Source of the DNA: Cinnamomum chago
Taxonomy: Eukaryota > Streptophyta > Magnoliopsida > Laurales > Lauraceae
NCBI GenBank assembly: GCA_038049695.1
Contig: CP142454.1
Location: 13,000,501-13,064,500 of the forward strand
Length of the DNA stretch: 64,000 bases
Direction: 5' to 3'
A program made the translations under genes and the position numbers. Below, piece after piece: positions 46,001 through 56,200 of this stretch. Each line of letters opens with the position of its first letter. Position 1 is the first letter of the stretch. The notes below the pieces were generated by a model. It was not told where the DNA came from. It did no database searches and worked only from the letters and a program-made list of their open reading frames with translations.

Positions 46001-46145
46001 CACGCTCCTGAACGTTGATCCGGATGAGAGCACGTTCAGCATCATCCTCTGTGACTGGTTGTTTCCCAGCCCTCTGGTTGGCAGGGGGCGGCCTTGCATG
46101 CTCTGTCTTGGAGGTTTCTCCGCCCTTCGCAGTTCTCCTCGTCAT
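39930..46145 (-). CDS. Gag-pol polyprotein, Ty3/gypsy Tat lineage, intact
   Basis: A single 2071-residue frame without stop or frameshift. An acidic N-terminus is followed by Gln/Arg-rich 10-residue repeats (about 152-221), then the Gag core (about 325-460) and an atypical CxxHxxxxHxxxxC knuckle (CSYHKEGGHKTEDC, about 620). Next come the aspartic protease with DPGSS (about 772) and reverse transcriptase with YIDDM (about 1150). The original RNase H (about 1288-1370) appears weakened, having TEH where TDH is usual. A second, archaeal-type RNase H (about 1447-1577) has all four acids in FVDGS, NEAEYEAL, FSDSQ and HADALA. Integrase follows, with an HHCC zinc region (about 1670-1720), the acids in LDIVGPL, SDNGTQF and NGQAE, and a GPF-type C-terminus without chromodomain. 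The final 35 or so residues are encoded by minisatellite DNA. The first ATG lies about 40 nt after the primer site, so the leader is very short. Confidence 0.96.
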   Translation of the reverse strand: MTRRTAKGGETSKTEHARPPPANQRAGKQPVTEDDAERALIRINVQERDLRSESAPGKGDTQQPTGLLTGGDQRDKSPVVDGSRPRGQAEDVEGRVEDVEDTEDEDYSPDDDLDSTVLEIKAQNEAIKERDALILRLQQQLERATGSAGLRKQSQQQRPRREHSQQQRPRREQSQQQRPRREQSQQQRPRREQSQQQRPRREQSQQQRPRREQSQQQRPRREQSQQQRSRQQQRSPQHERGVTRATRISSSKEDLRDRLNRKRDDRTRDEGSSTSYSCSRGASETIPEGMYHNQEWLDAHIRETVQRNLEVAGFGRDQKNACCDPVDLGTSPFSQDIRRYPLPKKFTVPRFVTYDGVSDPATHLRHFSQRMSVWGDEGHLNCRVFSSSLGDLPLKWFCALPEGSISSWQQLQQSFMNKFQAYRVLPKTDADIMAMKMKQGENVTQFAKRFWAVYSQIENSKDEVAVFAFQNALLPDSDLRKDLARNPVSSIAALMSIANRYIAQEDDQARARESHGTVQRNRDRGERPPKKDGGPFLRDESRRDERRRGDSDRSWVPTSSARTQTFASARSKRPRLSEDAHRGINTVFKMPIHKIMYKIKSRPYFSWPEPMQGDPSRRDQTKFCSYHKEGGHKTEDCRILRSHLEKLVQDGHLHEFVRKETRADTRAPRRDEGGHDSDGTEKIIDVIHLAPPPKGSNQARAEARKAAHGKQVMAAELGPAQKRARRERPEIRFTDADLEGVQLPHNDPLIVTLKFDCSKQGVKNCTVKKVLVDPGSSSEVLYFDSFRRMGLTEKDLQEARVPLIGFSAKPVYPKGKVTFKIEIGGASVMATFMVIDAPSPYNAIMGRSWLHSLEAVPSTLHQRLKFPWEGKSGRVEIITVKGDQQAAKQCLTAVVPGEQEPKEVNVAEMEKNLEQGLDELGQDPGRKSVEELTEIRIDQKDPDRFFLLGSQLGEPERSELAQFLMQNRDAFAWTPQEMPGVDPEVMCHKLNVGPNHKPVMQKARRTGVPQTEAVVEEVDKLLEAGAIREVQYPTWLANPVVVRKKTGKWRVCVDFTDLNKACPKDSFPLPKIDQLIDATAGHDRMSFLDAYRGYHQIPLFGPDEEKTAFITPRGTYCYKVMPFGLKNAGATYQRLVTKMFHGQLGKTVEVYIDDMVVKSKQARDHLSDLAEVFATLKAFRLKLNASKCAFGVGSGKFSGSLVTRRGIEADPDQISAILRVQSPTSAKEVQKLTGMAAALNRFISKSSDKCRPFFQLLRKNSKFQWTPECDHALQQLKAYLSSPPLLSTPTHGEALYLYLAVSDHAVSSVLIREEDTVQKPVYYTSKTLIDAETRYLPLEKLALALVSASRKLSHYFQTHSIVVVTEHPLKSVFRKADFSGRISRWAVELGQYEIQYQPRTAIKAQVLADFLAEFDSSSAPTQLGTELGGEEHGTSTGFEQSPCQAETLVWKVFVDGSSTSRRAGAGVVLQSPEGLVIEQALTLDFKASNNEAEYEALLAGLNSAHILGAQQLVVFSDSQLVTNQLTGDYQARDDRMAAYLALAKKQLSQFHTAEVNQIGREVNSHADALANLAIAVEAGKKRSIEVGSLAAPSIELRPPRDVLCLGLGPSWMDPIITYLKDDRLPEDSGEAHRIRLKAARFWLSPEVKLYRKSFSGPYLQCVHPSKVEDLLFEMHEGICGSHIGGRSLAYRAISQGYWWPYMQKDAQVYAKKCEKCQKFSHSLHQPAQDLSPLSSPWPFAQWGLDIVGPLHRTPGNKRWLIVATDYFTKWIEAEPLSSITERDSKNFVWKNVITRFGIPRALVSDNGTQFDSKPFKTFCQELGIRNHYSTPAYPQSNGQAEISNKVILDGLKKRLDQAKGRWVEELPSVLWAYRTTPRRSTSATPFSLAYGMEAVIPLEIGLPTLRSELFDQGQNETNLARELDLADERREAAAVRLAVYQQQLARGYNQNVRERKFSVGELVLKKTLPGDKDPNQGKLAPNWHGPFKVTSIAGRSAYRLEDMEGRPLPRPWNASHNSPQFVAIWRPDSDNGAKLEDRLRPALSHLDELPKRTMSKVGTQPPRRVSVTAHI
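45481..45690 (-). repeat. 30-bp tandem repeat inside gag
   Basis: Seven contiguous 30-bp units (TCCCGACGAGGCCGCTGCTG on the plus strand, with the last three units carrying a G-to-T change to GACGTGG) encode a ten-residue REQSQQQRPR module in Gag. Because the unit is a multiple of three, copy number can change without breaking the frame. The module is basic and Gln-rich, plausible for RNA binding. Confidence 0.97.
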
Positions 46146-46185
46146 GGTGTTTAGGAATAGGAATAGGAAAGATTATAGAAATCGT

Positions 46186-46203
46186 TTCCCACAGACGGCG
46201 CCA
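46186..46203 (-). other. tRNA primer binding site of the Tat element
   Basis: On the minus strand the 5' LTR end is followed by two bases and then TGGCGCCGTCTGTGGGAA. TGGCGCC matches tRNAs ending GGCGCCA, such as tRNA-Asp. The remainder does not let me name the primer tRNA with confidence. Confidence 0.75.
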
Positions 46204-46205
46204 AT

Positions 46206-46909
46206 TGTAAGTGCAAGAATAATAATACTCACAAGATCAGGATGCCTCTTAGGACTTACTCAATGCATGGAGGAGATAACTGCGACGACCTGAGCCTGAA
46301 AGAGGAGAAAGACAAAGGTCAGAGGACCCTGGCTATGGGCAGCGCAGGGCTCTCCGATGCTTAAGTCAGTAATGAATCGGAGAAGAAGAAGAAAGACTAT
46401 GTGTCTCTGTCAGAATGCTTACCCCTGCTCCCTTTGGCTCGTGCCTTATATATGGGACAGTCTTGGGTGAATGCCAGTGGGCTTGGTGATGTGACCTGGG
46501 TCACATCAGCCCACAAAGTCATTAATGAAGGTCCATCGTAGCCCACACTGCATTTAATGTGGGTCCGATCAGCCCACAATGCATTTAATGTCAGTCACAT
46601 TGGGCCTGATCCTGCCCTGATCTGGTGGTGGCTGAAGTCCCATCAGATCCCTTCCTTGGGCTTCGTCACGATAGGGCCGTGGCTATTAGCTGCAAGCGCA
46701 ATAGTGCAGTGCCGAGATCGCACTACCGAGACCGAACAGGATGTGCGACCGCACTGAATACTGTTTGGCCGAGACCAGCACATAGTGCCGAGACCGAAGT
46801 GGATCTGATTGTAGCCGAGACCAAGGGACGTGGTCCCCATACAGTAGCATACCGAGCATACTCTAGCCGAGACCAAGAGGAACTGGTTCCCGAAATGGGC
46901 CCCCACACA
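46206..46909 (-). repeat. 5' LTR of the Tat retrotransposon
   Basis: 704 bp, the promoter-bearing copy for gag-pol. By eye it is base-for-base equal to the left copy. On the minus strand the order is: TGTGTGGGGG start, the GGTCTCGG motif cluster, a 22-bp palindrome, the TATA element, then R/U5 ending CACTTACA. Confidence 0.96.
46444..46453 (-). promoter_or_regulatory. LTR TATA box
   Basis: The minus strand reads ATATATAAGG, about 240 bp before the LTR end. Transcription would start about 30 bp downstream, near 46415. The palindromic TGATGTGACC/GGTCACATCA arms at 46487-46508 lie roughly 35-60 bp upstream of it, and GGTCTCGG motifs lie further upstream, fitting a U3 promoter. Confidence 0.6.
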
Positions 46910-46914
46910 GGCCA

Positions 46915-47389
46915 AAACTGTTAAAAGTTGAGAACCCATATGACTGCTACATTATCACGAAATTTGTACAATGCCTCTCTAGAAAAGTTGTGCAAGAAAC
47001 ATGGTATGAAAGATACAATCGACTTTATTATTATTGTTGTTGTTCGTCTGTCCCATTGCCCAAAAATATACAACTCGACTTGCCTCAAGACCTCTGAACG
47101 GAACCACAACCAAGTTTAACAAAAGTTTGGCCAAAGTTGACTAAGTTGTTGATGTTCGACTCATTCCCCTTCTAGTCACTCAGGCGAGTAGAGCATTGTT
47201 GTTTTAAGGCTCAGTTAGACTCAGTTGAGCTCAAATTGCTCACGTTTTCCTCTTCAATCCTCCAAATAAAGAGAACTCTACAAATCATAATCATGAGAGG
47301 GATTTTTGATAGATAAATGAAGGGCTACTGAAACAATTGATGTTACTTAAAATGATCAGCAATTCAGGAATCTAGATGCTCTGAGAGTG
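46915..47389. other. Intergenic DNA between the Tat element and a hAT element
   Basis: The Tat element split one continuous sequence here (left part ends at 33988). I see no recognisable gene, and the small open frames have no domain. Confidence 0.4.
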
Positions 47390-47397
47390 GATTCACG

Positions 47398-49083
47398 TAG
47401 AGATGTCAAATGGGCCGGGCCGGCCCGAACCCACCAATCAACGGGCCGTGGTGGGCAGAGGAGGCTTGGCCCGTTTGGCCCGGGCCCGCCAAGGTCGTGG
47501 GCTAGCCATCTGGGCCCGCTGGCCAGCCAGACACAATAGGCCTGGCATGCCCAAAACTGGATATTTAAAAAAAAATCTCCATTTTAACCTCCCAACAGCC
47601 ATAAAACGGTCATATAAAGGGTATTTTGTATCATTTTTCAATTTTACAAAGTCTATAAATACTCTAACGCTCCCATTCCTTTTCTTTTAATCAAAGTTTT
47701 ATTTACCAAAAAAAATATACAAAGGATGTCAATCATTATATAACAGGTGGCCCCATTGTGACAAAATCATTGTGGAAATTGAGCCCCAAATAAAACACAA
47801 AATTCTTCTGTGCATTTTTTATTTTGGCACCTACCAAACATCACTATTTGCCCTTCGTGTATTAATACAGCTCATTTCCACTTAGAAATGTGGAAATGAT
47901 AATAACAATGAGAAACTTTATGGAAAAAATTGTAAACAAGGTAATAGTATACAGATAGCTACTTTTAAAACCAAGGCATTTCTATTGATTAAATTAAAAG
48001 TATGAGAAGTAAGGCTACAATCATGGACATCTGGATCAGCGTTTAACTCGTGAACTTTATTCACCACCTCTTCCTCAGATAGTTTCTTTTATGAACCTGT
48101 CATAAACATCATCATCATCATGTAGGCTTGTCTGATTAACTGAGATCGGCTTTAAGAGTTCTATTATTAGACCATAAGATATATTATTAGACCTTAGCTA
48201 GGAGGTGTTGGTTTTGATTTTGACCGTCGATTATAATTTTGACCCACGGTTATATGACTACTCATGCGATTACCCACCTTTTTTTTTCATCGAAGCACCC
48301 ATGTTTGAGTTGTTCCTATGTGACTGTATCTTTTTGGTTGATTATAATTTTGACTGATGGTTGTGTAACTCCTCATGCAACTAACCGCTCATTTTTCCAT
48401 CAAACCACTTATGTTACAGTTGTTTCTAGTAATTATATCATTTTTAGCTCCTATTTCTCTATTTCTATTTGATCCAACTTATTTCATGGAAAGAGGTAAA
48501 TTTTTTTAATATGTGATTATTTATTTTGCAATACAGTGCAGTGTAGGAAGATACCGAGCTGAATACAGATTATTGGGCTAGTATGTATTATGTAGGGTTT
48601 ATCTTGGATCAATCAAATTAATCCCCATTCGCTTCATATTTCCTCCTTGACTTAAAAATTATGATAAATTATTCTAGCCCTAACCTAGCTTAATCTATTA
48701 ATCTAGGGCCAGTTTGGCAGTGACTGACCCATAATCTTTGTGTTTGATTTTAGAGGCAAATTGAGGATCCTCGTATAGATTTTAAAGTACACACTTCCCA
48801 AGCACACACCTTTATCTTGTCCTCTATTTAAGTACACTACTTGGGGTCTCCTGACATGTGGATGAGAATTGAGAAGTACTGCTTACTTTATTTTAAATTG
48901 TGAGGTAGAAATATGGCTGGAAATAATTAGGTGGACAATACATTGTCTCACAATCGACCATAAGATATATATATATATATATGAATAGAAACGAGAAAAT
49001 TTGAACAGGCCCGCCTGGCCCGGCCCGCTAGCTGGGGCGGGCCGAGGTTGGAGCGGGCCGGGCCGGGCCGTTTGACATCTCTT
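47398..49083. mobile_element. Non-autonomous hAT element, 1.7 kb, with 8-bp target duplication
   Basis: The 1686-bp element begins TAGAGATGTCAAATGGGCC and ends GGCCGTTTGACATCTCTT, with strongly GC-rich subterminal blocks (GGGCCGGGCC repeats) at both ends and an AT-rich interior. It is flanked by the perfect 8-bp repeat GATTCACG (47390-47397 and 49084-49091). No transposase or hAT dimerisation domain is encoded. The interior holds only AT-rich DNA and a short (TA)n tract near 48967. Confidence 0.9.
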
Positions 49084-49229
49084 GATTCACGTCCTAAAAC
49101 TTGAATCACATCCGGACTTGCATTTCAGCTATCACACGTTATTTCGGTCTGTTTTTTGGGAAACCGTAACTAAAGAGTCAAGAGCTAGGACATTGATTTG
49201 TTGAATACCGTAGGAAAGATTTTTTATTC

Positions 49230-49648
49230 TCAAAAGCTATTGAGAGGTTGTGATAAAGAGAGAGCTCCAGAAGGTTTTTTTTTTCCTACTATCTTGTAGA
49301 AGACAGTTCATCTTAGTTGACAAGGTGCGAGGAGATCAAGTAAGAGAAACGGTACATGACAGGGAAGTTGGGACAACGAAAATTGTACAAAAACAACTAT
49401 AGTCCTTAGGTTGAGGTATTGATTGAGGTAAATGAGATGTGAGTATATCATATAATTGTTCATTAGTTCTTGATTTCTAGGTTGTAGTTTTTCTCTCTAG
49501 ATAGAGTTTCCTCGTTAAATATTGTGTCTCCCTTCTTCCGGTGTGTGATTGGTAGATTAATTAGCTAGTTCTGTATTGTTTATTTGATTACATTCGCTGC
49601 ATAGGTTAATTGGAACTAATAGCCATTCTTGCAAATGCACTTTCAGAT
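49230..49648 (+). mobile_element. Diverged LTR remnant related to the copia element at 59203-63309
   Basis: It aligns collinearly with the second half of that element's LTRs. Shared blocks, in order, are AAGGTGCGAGGAGATCAAGT, CAACTATAGTCCTTAGGTTGAG (CTACAGTCCTTAGGTCGAG in the copia), ATTGTGTCTCCCTTCTTCCG, and GTGTGTGATTGGTAGATT. No primer site follows, so it is a truncated or solo LTR. The 5' limit is approximate. Confidence 0.72.
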
Positions 49649-50186
49649 GCTTATTAGCATAAGTTTTACGGTGATGAACGTGGCCTAATTCTAGTTATTT
49701 TAGTTCTTAGGGTATGTACTCGGCAAAATTTTTGGATACGCATCATAATCTCTCCTTCTTTTAGGAGTGCTGTGTATGGATAAATATACATGAAATCATC
49801 AAGAAATGAACTCCACCAAAAGACTATTAAAGGGGTGAGGCGGTGAAGGAAATGAGGTAGAGATGATATAGATGAACATTGACTTTGCTATGTATTCAAT
49901 TACTAGGGTGATATCTAGATATTCATTTCTCATCTTTAAATTAATTCAATTTTAATTAATTAGTAGAGAGGTTATTTGATTGTCGTTGATTTATTTACAT
50001 TTGGTTTTTTTTTTTTAACCACTCACAGAAATAAAATACTCCGTGTTGATTTACAAGAAACAAAAATGCCTTACCACTTTTCTTGGAGGTAAATCATAGA
50101 AGTTTCTTCTTTCTTCTTTCTTCTTTCTTCTTTCATATGATGCTCGTTTCTGTAAGATCACTGATTTTGTTTATTTTTTCCCTTCA
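49649..50186. other. Intergenic DNA
   Basis: No gene. A (CTTTCTT)-type pyrimidine repeat lies at about 50101-50136. Confidence 0.5.
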
Positions 50187-50191
50187 CTCCT

Positions 50192-52999
50192 TGTCACGCC
50201 CCCAAAAGTGAAACCGGGGTTATGCGTGAGATTAGGGCCAATTTAAAACTTTTTCCAATGATAATCACATTCCACTTGCCCTAATCGTGTCCCATCTGAA
50301 TCGAAGACCACTGTGAGGTATAAACATTTCCTCGAATATATATAACAAAGAGCGGAAGCTTCATAAACAAGAGGTATCTTAAAGATGTATAGTTTACGAG
50401 CAATATACTGAATATCAAAGTTAGGGTTAAAGTTTAAGACTGTTACAAAATATTAATTACAAGTAAAAAGGCCAAACTAAAACTAGGCCTAAACAAAAGT
50501 ATAAGAAAACCAAAAGATGAAACTAGGAGGATAATCGTGAAGCTCTCGTGTACGGGGTCGTCACGGCTATACAATGTCGTCCGTACTATACTTTAGGAAG
50601 TCATCAGGCTGATCTGCCTGAACTTCTTCCGTCGTCTCCTCCTCTCCGGGGTAGTAAAGCTCGATACCTATCCACCAAGAGTAGTATCATCAACACAACG
50701 GATGGCAAAGCAATAGGTATATAAATCACATAGATATGCAGTACTAAAGAGAATGAACGAGAACCCTGATCATAAGATATGCATAGCACTCCGATCGAAA
50801 GAGATACAGTGTATTCGAATCATAAACAAGCTATCAAAGTAGGCGGTCCACATATGCTAAATATATATCATCAATTGGGATAAAACCCAATATCCAATAT
50901 CCGAACAACTCGTAGCTCAAGTACTCCGGTTCCGTGAGCTCTGGCACTGTCTTGCTTCGAGGACGAACTAGCTCAAATAGCTCGGACTCCGAGAGCTCTG
51001 GCTCTATCTTGCTTCGAAACAAAACAAACATCTCGAGGAATAAATAACTCTAAGCTCAAGTAGCTCGGGCTCCGTGAGCTCTGGCTCTATCTTGCTTCGA
51101 GGTGGTATCGGGTTCTCCCACAGTCGGTGCCCCAACTGTGTTGAACGTTAACAGCTGAGTGGTGCCTAATACAAAGAATCCTAAAGACAAGGTGAAGGGC
51201 TAGGCTTCTTGCGCGAATAAGATTCAATAACAATAGAGAACTACTTTATTCCAAATCAAATCGAATCTCAAAACAAATATCAATAGTAGTCCTCTTTAAG
51301 CCTGACAATCAAAGCTCCCTAGCCTCAACACTTCAAACGAACATCGAAACAAACGAAATAACAAAGGCGACCCTAAATCCATCATCTGAGTTCTCAAAGT
51401 AATCCTCTAATAAAATAAAGCAAACAGAACTAATGAACATGCTCATCACATGTAGAAGATAGTACCCGAAGGTACCATTCATAATCAAAGCGAATAAACA
51501 ATCCAATCCTAAGTAAAGTGTCAACCCTGAAGTATCGCACAACCTATTCAGTCAACGAAGGGGTTAGGGTTCGCGATACTCGGACGAACGATCTTCGTGC
51601 ATAGATTTAAGTAGAGTATCCCGTTGTCCCGTACCATTCAAGATTGAACTAGGTTGAATCCCGATACAACCGAATCAACAGTGACGAACGTCGGCTCAAG
51701 ACGTCCTCACAATAAGTCAAATGAGTCCTCAAAGGGGTATCCAAAGGTCCACCAAAGTCCACACAATACAGGGTTAAAAATCCCTTCACAGAAGGAATTC
51801 AGCAGAAATCTGCAGAAGGCTCGGTCGACCTACCTGTGCTTGCCCGGTCGACCGGCCCCTGCTGCCCGGTCGACCGGCTGGCCTGCGGGAACTGGGTGTA
51901 GGCCCTGTTCTGGGCTGAAATGGAACTCTTTCCATTTCTTTCTTCTTGGACCTGATGAGCAGTATATACATGGATAAAAACACCTCAACTAAGATCCATA
52001 AAACTACCTAATCACCTCATCAAACTCTAAATCCATTCCATTCAAACTATAAGCCAATTTATCATGTTTTCAACATTCTAAAGTATCTATTGAGCCATAG
52101 ACATCTAAAAAATGATTTTATCAAACAAATCAAGGTAAACAAACATATCAAGCATTAATATAGCTATTGACTTGCCTTAGTGATGTGATGAACTCAAAAT
52201 CAAGAAGAACTTGGAGAAAACCACTCTAAAAAGCTCCAAATGAGAAAAACACTTCTCCAAACCCAACAAGCTCCTACAAATGCATGTCAAAGGTCAAGGT
52301 AGGTCTCCCTAATCCATTTCTAACCAAGAAGGAAGAAGATGAAATGGTTTTCAAGCTTTGAAAGCTTACCTATAAATGGGTTGTGGGTGAAACACTTAGA
52401 AAAGTGTATGGTTGTACTCTTGAAGGCTTGAAGAAGATGATGTCTGGCTTGGTTTCCTTTGCCGGAGCTCCGGTGCTCGTCGACGGAGAAGAAGAAGATG
52501 AAAGAAAGGAAGAGAAGAAGAGATGAGTCGGCTACTGTATTGGTTGTTGAGTTGAGTGAATGGAAATGAATGAAAGGAAAGAGATAAGAACAATTAAAGA
52601 TGGGTTGGTAAGTTACTTTAGGTAATGGGTCTTGGGCTTGGGCTTGGGCTTTGGGTTTTGGTCTTGGGTCAAGTTCCGGGTTGGCCTGAGTAACCATTTG
52701 ATGAATTTCGGGCCTCTTCGATGCGTCGAATCGAAACGCGACCGAAGGCTAAAGTTCATGAAACGACAAAACCTACCCAATACACCCAACTGACAAAAAC
52801 TCATAATCTCATAAATTCCCTGAAACCCTACCCAATTAGCAAAACGACTCTCTATCCTACCCAAACGCACTCCGAATCGTGCAAAACTTCGCACACGAGA
52901 TTCGACGTTAAACCCGACTATTTAGACTTTAATCAAGCTTACTAACTAATCACACAATTAATTATAATTTAATAAGCCATTAGGGGACGGGATGTTACA
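50192..52999 (+). mobile_element. Solo LTR, 2.8 kb, Ty3/gypsy (Tekay/Del-like)
   Basis: It begins TGTCACGCCCCCAAAAG and ends GGGACGGGATGTTACA, ends typical of long plant Tekay-type LTRs. It is flanked by a perfect 5-bp duplication CTCCT (50187-50191 and 53000-53004). No gag or pol reading frame, primer site or second LTR is present, so recombination between two LTRs probably removed the body. Inside are three related 50-bp repeats (50911-51103) and repeated CCGGTCGACCGG-type palindromes at about 51819-51880. Short open frames within it are noncoding. Confidence 0.87.
50911..51103. repeat. Three related 50-bp repeats within the solo LTR
   Basis: Copies at about 50911-50963, 50967-51019 and 51051-51103 share AGCTC, GAGCTCTGGC and TCTTGCTTCGA in order, with a spacer before the third. 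They are possibly regulatory modules of the LTR. Confidence 0.8.
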
Positions 53000-53286
53000 C
53001 TCCTAACACTCCAACACCTACTTTCCCCTTTTCAGAAATGAAGTATCCAAACTTGAACAGTCAGTCATGCCATTTAAACAAATTTGCTTACACTATACGG
53101 ATCAAAGACGAAAGCTCCATGTTAACTTAATTACTCGATCGTCTTGCCCATGCGCTGATTTATTACAAGCAATGGGGCCAATTAAGATAGATAAATAATC
53201 AAAACCAACAATATCAACTCATACAAATAATGGAAACATAGATGGATGACATTAATTGAACCCAACCATAATCGAGATCGACAACA

Positions 53287-56200
53287 TTAGGATGTTACAG
53301 CATCTATTAGAGTTGGATTGGTTAGACTGTAACCTCCATCAACCATAAGGTTGTGCCCATTCACATACCTAGACTCATCACTCCCCAGGTAAAGAACTGC
53401 TTGAGCAATGTCCTGGGCCTCAAGTAAGACACCCTTTAATATGGAACGAACACTTGCTCTTTTTGCAATCTCTTCTTTCCCCATCTTAAATGCGGAGCAA
53501 GCCAAGGGGGTTGGAACCGCATAAGGTGCAACACAATTCACCCGAATACCGAACTGACCGAGCTCTATGGCAGCATTCCTTGTGAGCCCAACCACTGCGT
53601 GCTTTGAGCTAGTGTATGCATGACTGGCAAGCCCACCCATTCTTGAGGCTACGCTAGAAGTATTGATAATGCTTCCACGACGAGCGGGCATCATGACTCG
53701 AGCCGCATGTTTGGTGCCCAGGAACACGCCAATCACATTGGTGCTAAGGACCCTCTCAAAGTCCGACTTGTCGCTCTCAACAATGCTTGGCTTGTAGGCA
53801 TCAATTATGCCCGCATTGTTGAACATGATGTCGAGCTTCCCGTGCATACAAACTGTTGCATCGACGGCATTTTGGACGTTTTCTTCCTTGGTTACGTCGC
53901 AATGGATGAAACTGGCAACTGGGGGGCCAAGTTCTTTGCAAACAGCTTGGCCACTTTCTTCATTAAGGTCAGCAATTACAACTTTGGCACCATGCTGGCT
54001 AAACATTTTTGCTGTGCATGAGCCTATGCCGCTGGCGCCTCCAGTAATTAGTGCTACTTTCCCTTCGAGTCTGTACTTCGAAGCGTCCCAAGGTATGACA
54101 TGAGAAAGAACATTTGTTTAGGGAGAAGGTAAGAACAGAACAAACTTTGCAATGACAGTAAAACATTGGAGGCACCCTAATTGTACAACTCTATCAAGTT
54201 TAGTGATAACCATTAGAAAAGAAAAGTTACGGTTTGGAATGATCACATGCCATGTTTATGATGGATCAATAAAACATATAAATAACCCAATTCACATATC
54301 ACCGGCTACAGAAAAATAGATGGCTAATCGGAACAGCTACCAATCATGTTGCAAGGTGGAATGAGCGGGTCTTATTCTTAGTGAGGTTTGACTAAAAATT
54401 CTGATCAGGATCAAGTAGTTTGGCAATGCCAATTCAGTGTATAGGTGAGACTTGAGGTTTGGACTGACCAAAGTTGAGCCGGACCAAAGTTGAGCCGGCC
54501 TCACATTGTTGTCAGCCCTTACTGATATTATTTTCCTTGTATCTTTTTATTTAACAACATTGCTCTAATTTATTGCACCAATTATGGCCCGTTTGTGCTG
54601 TAGTTGAGTTTCTATGATTTTTTTCACAAGCGGTAAAAAATAATGAATAATCAAAGTTGAATATCCAAAAATGTATCATAAAGTAACCTTCCTTTCGATG
54701 AAAATTAAATCAATGAAAAATATGAATGAATACCTGCTAGTTATCACCCTAGTAATTCAATATTTAGAAAAGACAAGGTCCTATCTACATCTTCACCTCA
54801 TATCCTTCACCCCTAACCTCTTTAATACTCATTAATTAGATGGAACTCATTTTGATATAATAGTGGCCCATGATCATAGACAAATAACATGTCAAATGAC
54901 CACTGAATAAAATCAGCTACAGATCTTTTCTCACCGAGTTGATTCACTCAGTGCAACCCATTTGTACATCTATGCAAACAAGCCTTATTGAAATGAGACC
55001 AGTCCCCCAAGTTGTATCTATGCTGGTAAAGGACAAGAGTGTACATATGACTGAGAGTGAGTTTGAGTCTCAAAACTGTTCATATTATCCAAAAATAGAA
55101 AAAAAAAAACAAAAAAAACCTCATTTTTTTGGCTATTGACTGTACGTTATGCTAAGGGGACTAAATAGTTATGGATGAAGGAGAAATAGTGCAATATCCT
55201 ATGAATACAAGATATTACATAGTGTGACATCTCACAGCCCTTAGAATAACGCATGAACGACATTGTGAGAATGATTTAAACTTCACCGGTTGATTGGCAA
55301 ACATGGTCTTAGGGCAGTGGTATAATCAACATCTTTTTTAATTAAAAAAAAGAAGATTGGTATGTCATTTTTTACGTCATTTAATCGTAACAGAAAAGAG
55401 CGAAATTTATGAGTATCCGTGACACTAGCATGGCATGGAGATGTCCGTTTGATTATTCAACTCAAGGTTGGAAAACTTGTGACTTGGACTCAAATTGTAC
55501 ATTACAAAAAAATTGACTTGGATAGAGTCAACGTGGAGACTCGATCGGGAGAGTCATGTTTTTTTTTTTTAAATATTTTTGAAAGTATTTAAAAATGAGT
55601 CCATTACTTGTAAAATATAAAAATATGTTTACTTAAATGCATTCATGATAATCAATTCAAATTAATAAGTTTAAACATGCGGGAAAAGTTAAGGAAGAAA
55701 GAGAATAAAAGAAAAAATACTGCATAATGCATAATTTGTTAGTCCAAATATCAAATGTAAAATATCAAATATAAGTTTCAAATTACATTTCAGTAATAAT
55801 TTTTTTAAATTATAGACTCTCAAACCTCATGCATAATTACTTAAAAGTAAATCTTAATTGTTTAAAATTAGATATGCCTATTAAATGGTTTGGGATGTAA
55901 ACAACTTATTAAAATGAGATGACGCGGCAAAGTCTCTCCTACTTTAAACTTGGTCCTTTGTCAAAATGAGATAACTCGGAACAGTCAAGAGTCAATTTGG
56001 AGATATGATTCAACTAATCTCCTCATGTGGACGAACCGAATCGCAAGTCAAAAGCCAGGACATAGGTGGGTTGAAATGGAGTAAAGGGGTGTTTTCACAG
56101 CTTTGGTGGTCTTCAAGACTACCATACATGACCTTTACAAACCTTCACTAGTTTCCTTTTTATTTTATCTTTATATTTTAAGAGAATTCATCTGAGTCCG

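Larger units (their letters stand above)
33994..46909 (-). mobile_element. Complete Ty3/gypsy Tat-lineage LTR retrotransposon, very recent insertion
   Basis: A 12,916-bp element on the minus strand. Its direct LTRs of 704 bp (33994-34697 and 46206-46909) align at a constant offset of 12,212 with no difference I could find. It is flanked by a perfect 5-bp target duplication GGCCA (33989-33993 and 46910-46914). In element order: 5' LTR at the right, primer site, uninterrupted gag-pol, a 49-bp minisatellite, an antisense three-exon gene, polypurine tract, and 3' LTR at the left. Domain order RT-RNaseH-INT places it in Ty3/gypsy. The second, archaeal-type RNase H and the absence of a chromodomain place it in the Tat group (Retand/TatIV-like). 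The near-identity of LTRs and the intact pol suggest it may still be mobile or was until recently. Confidence 0.96.
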
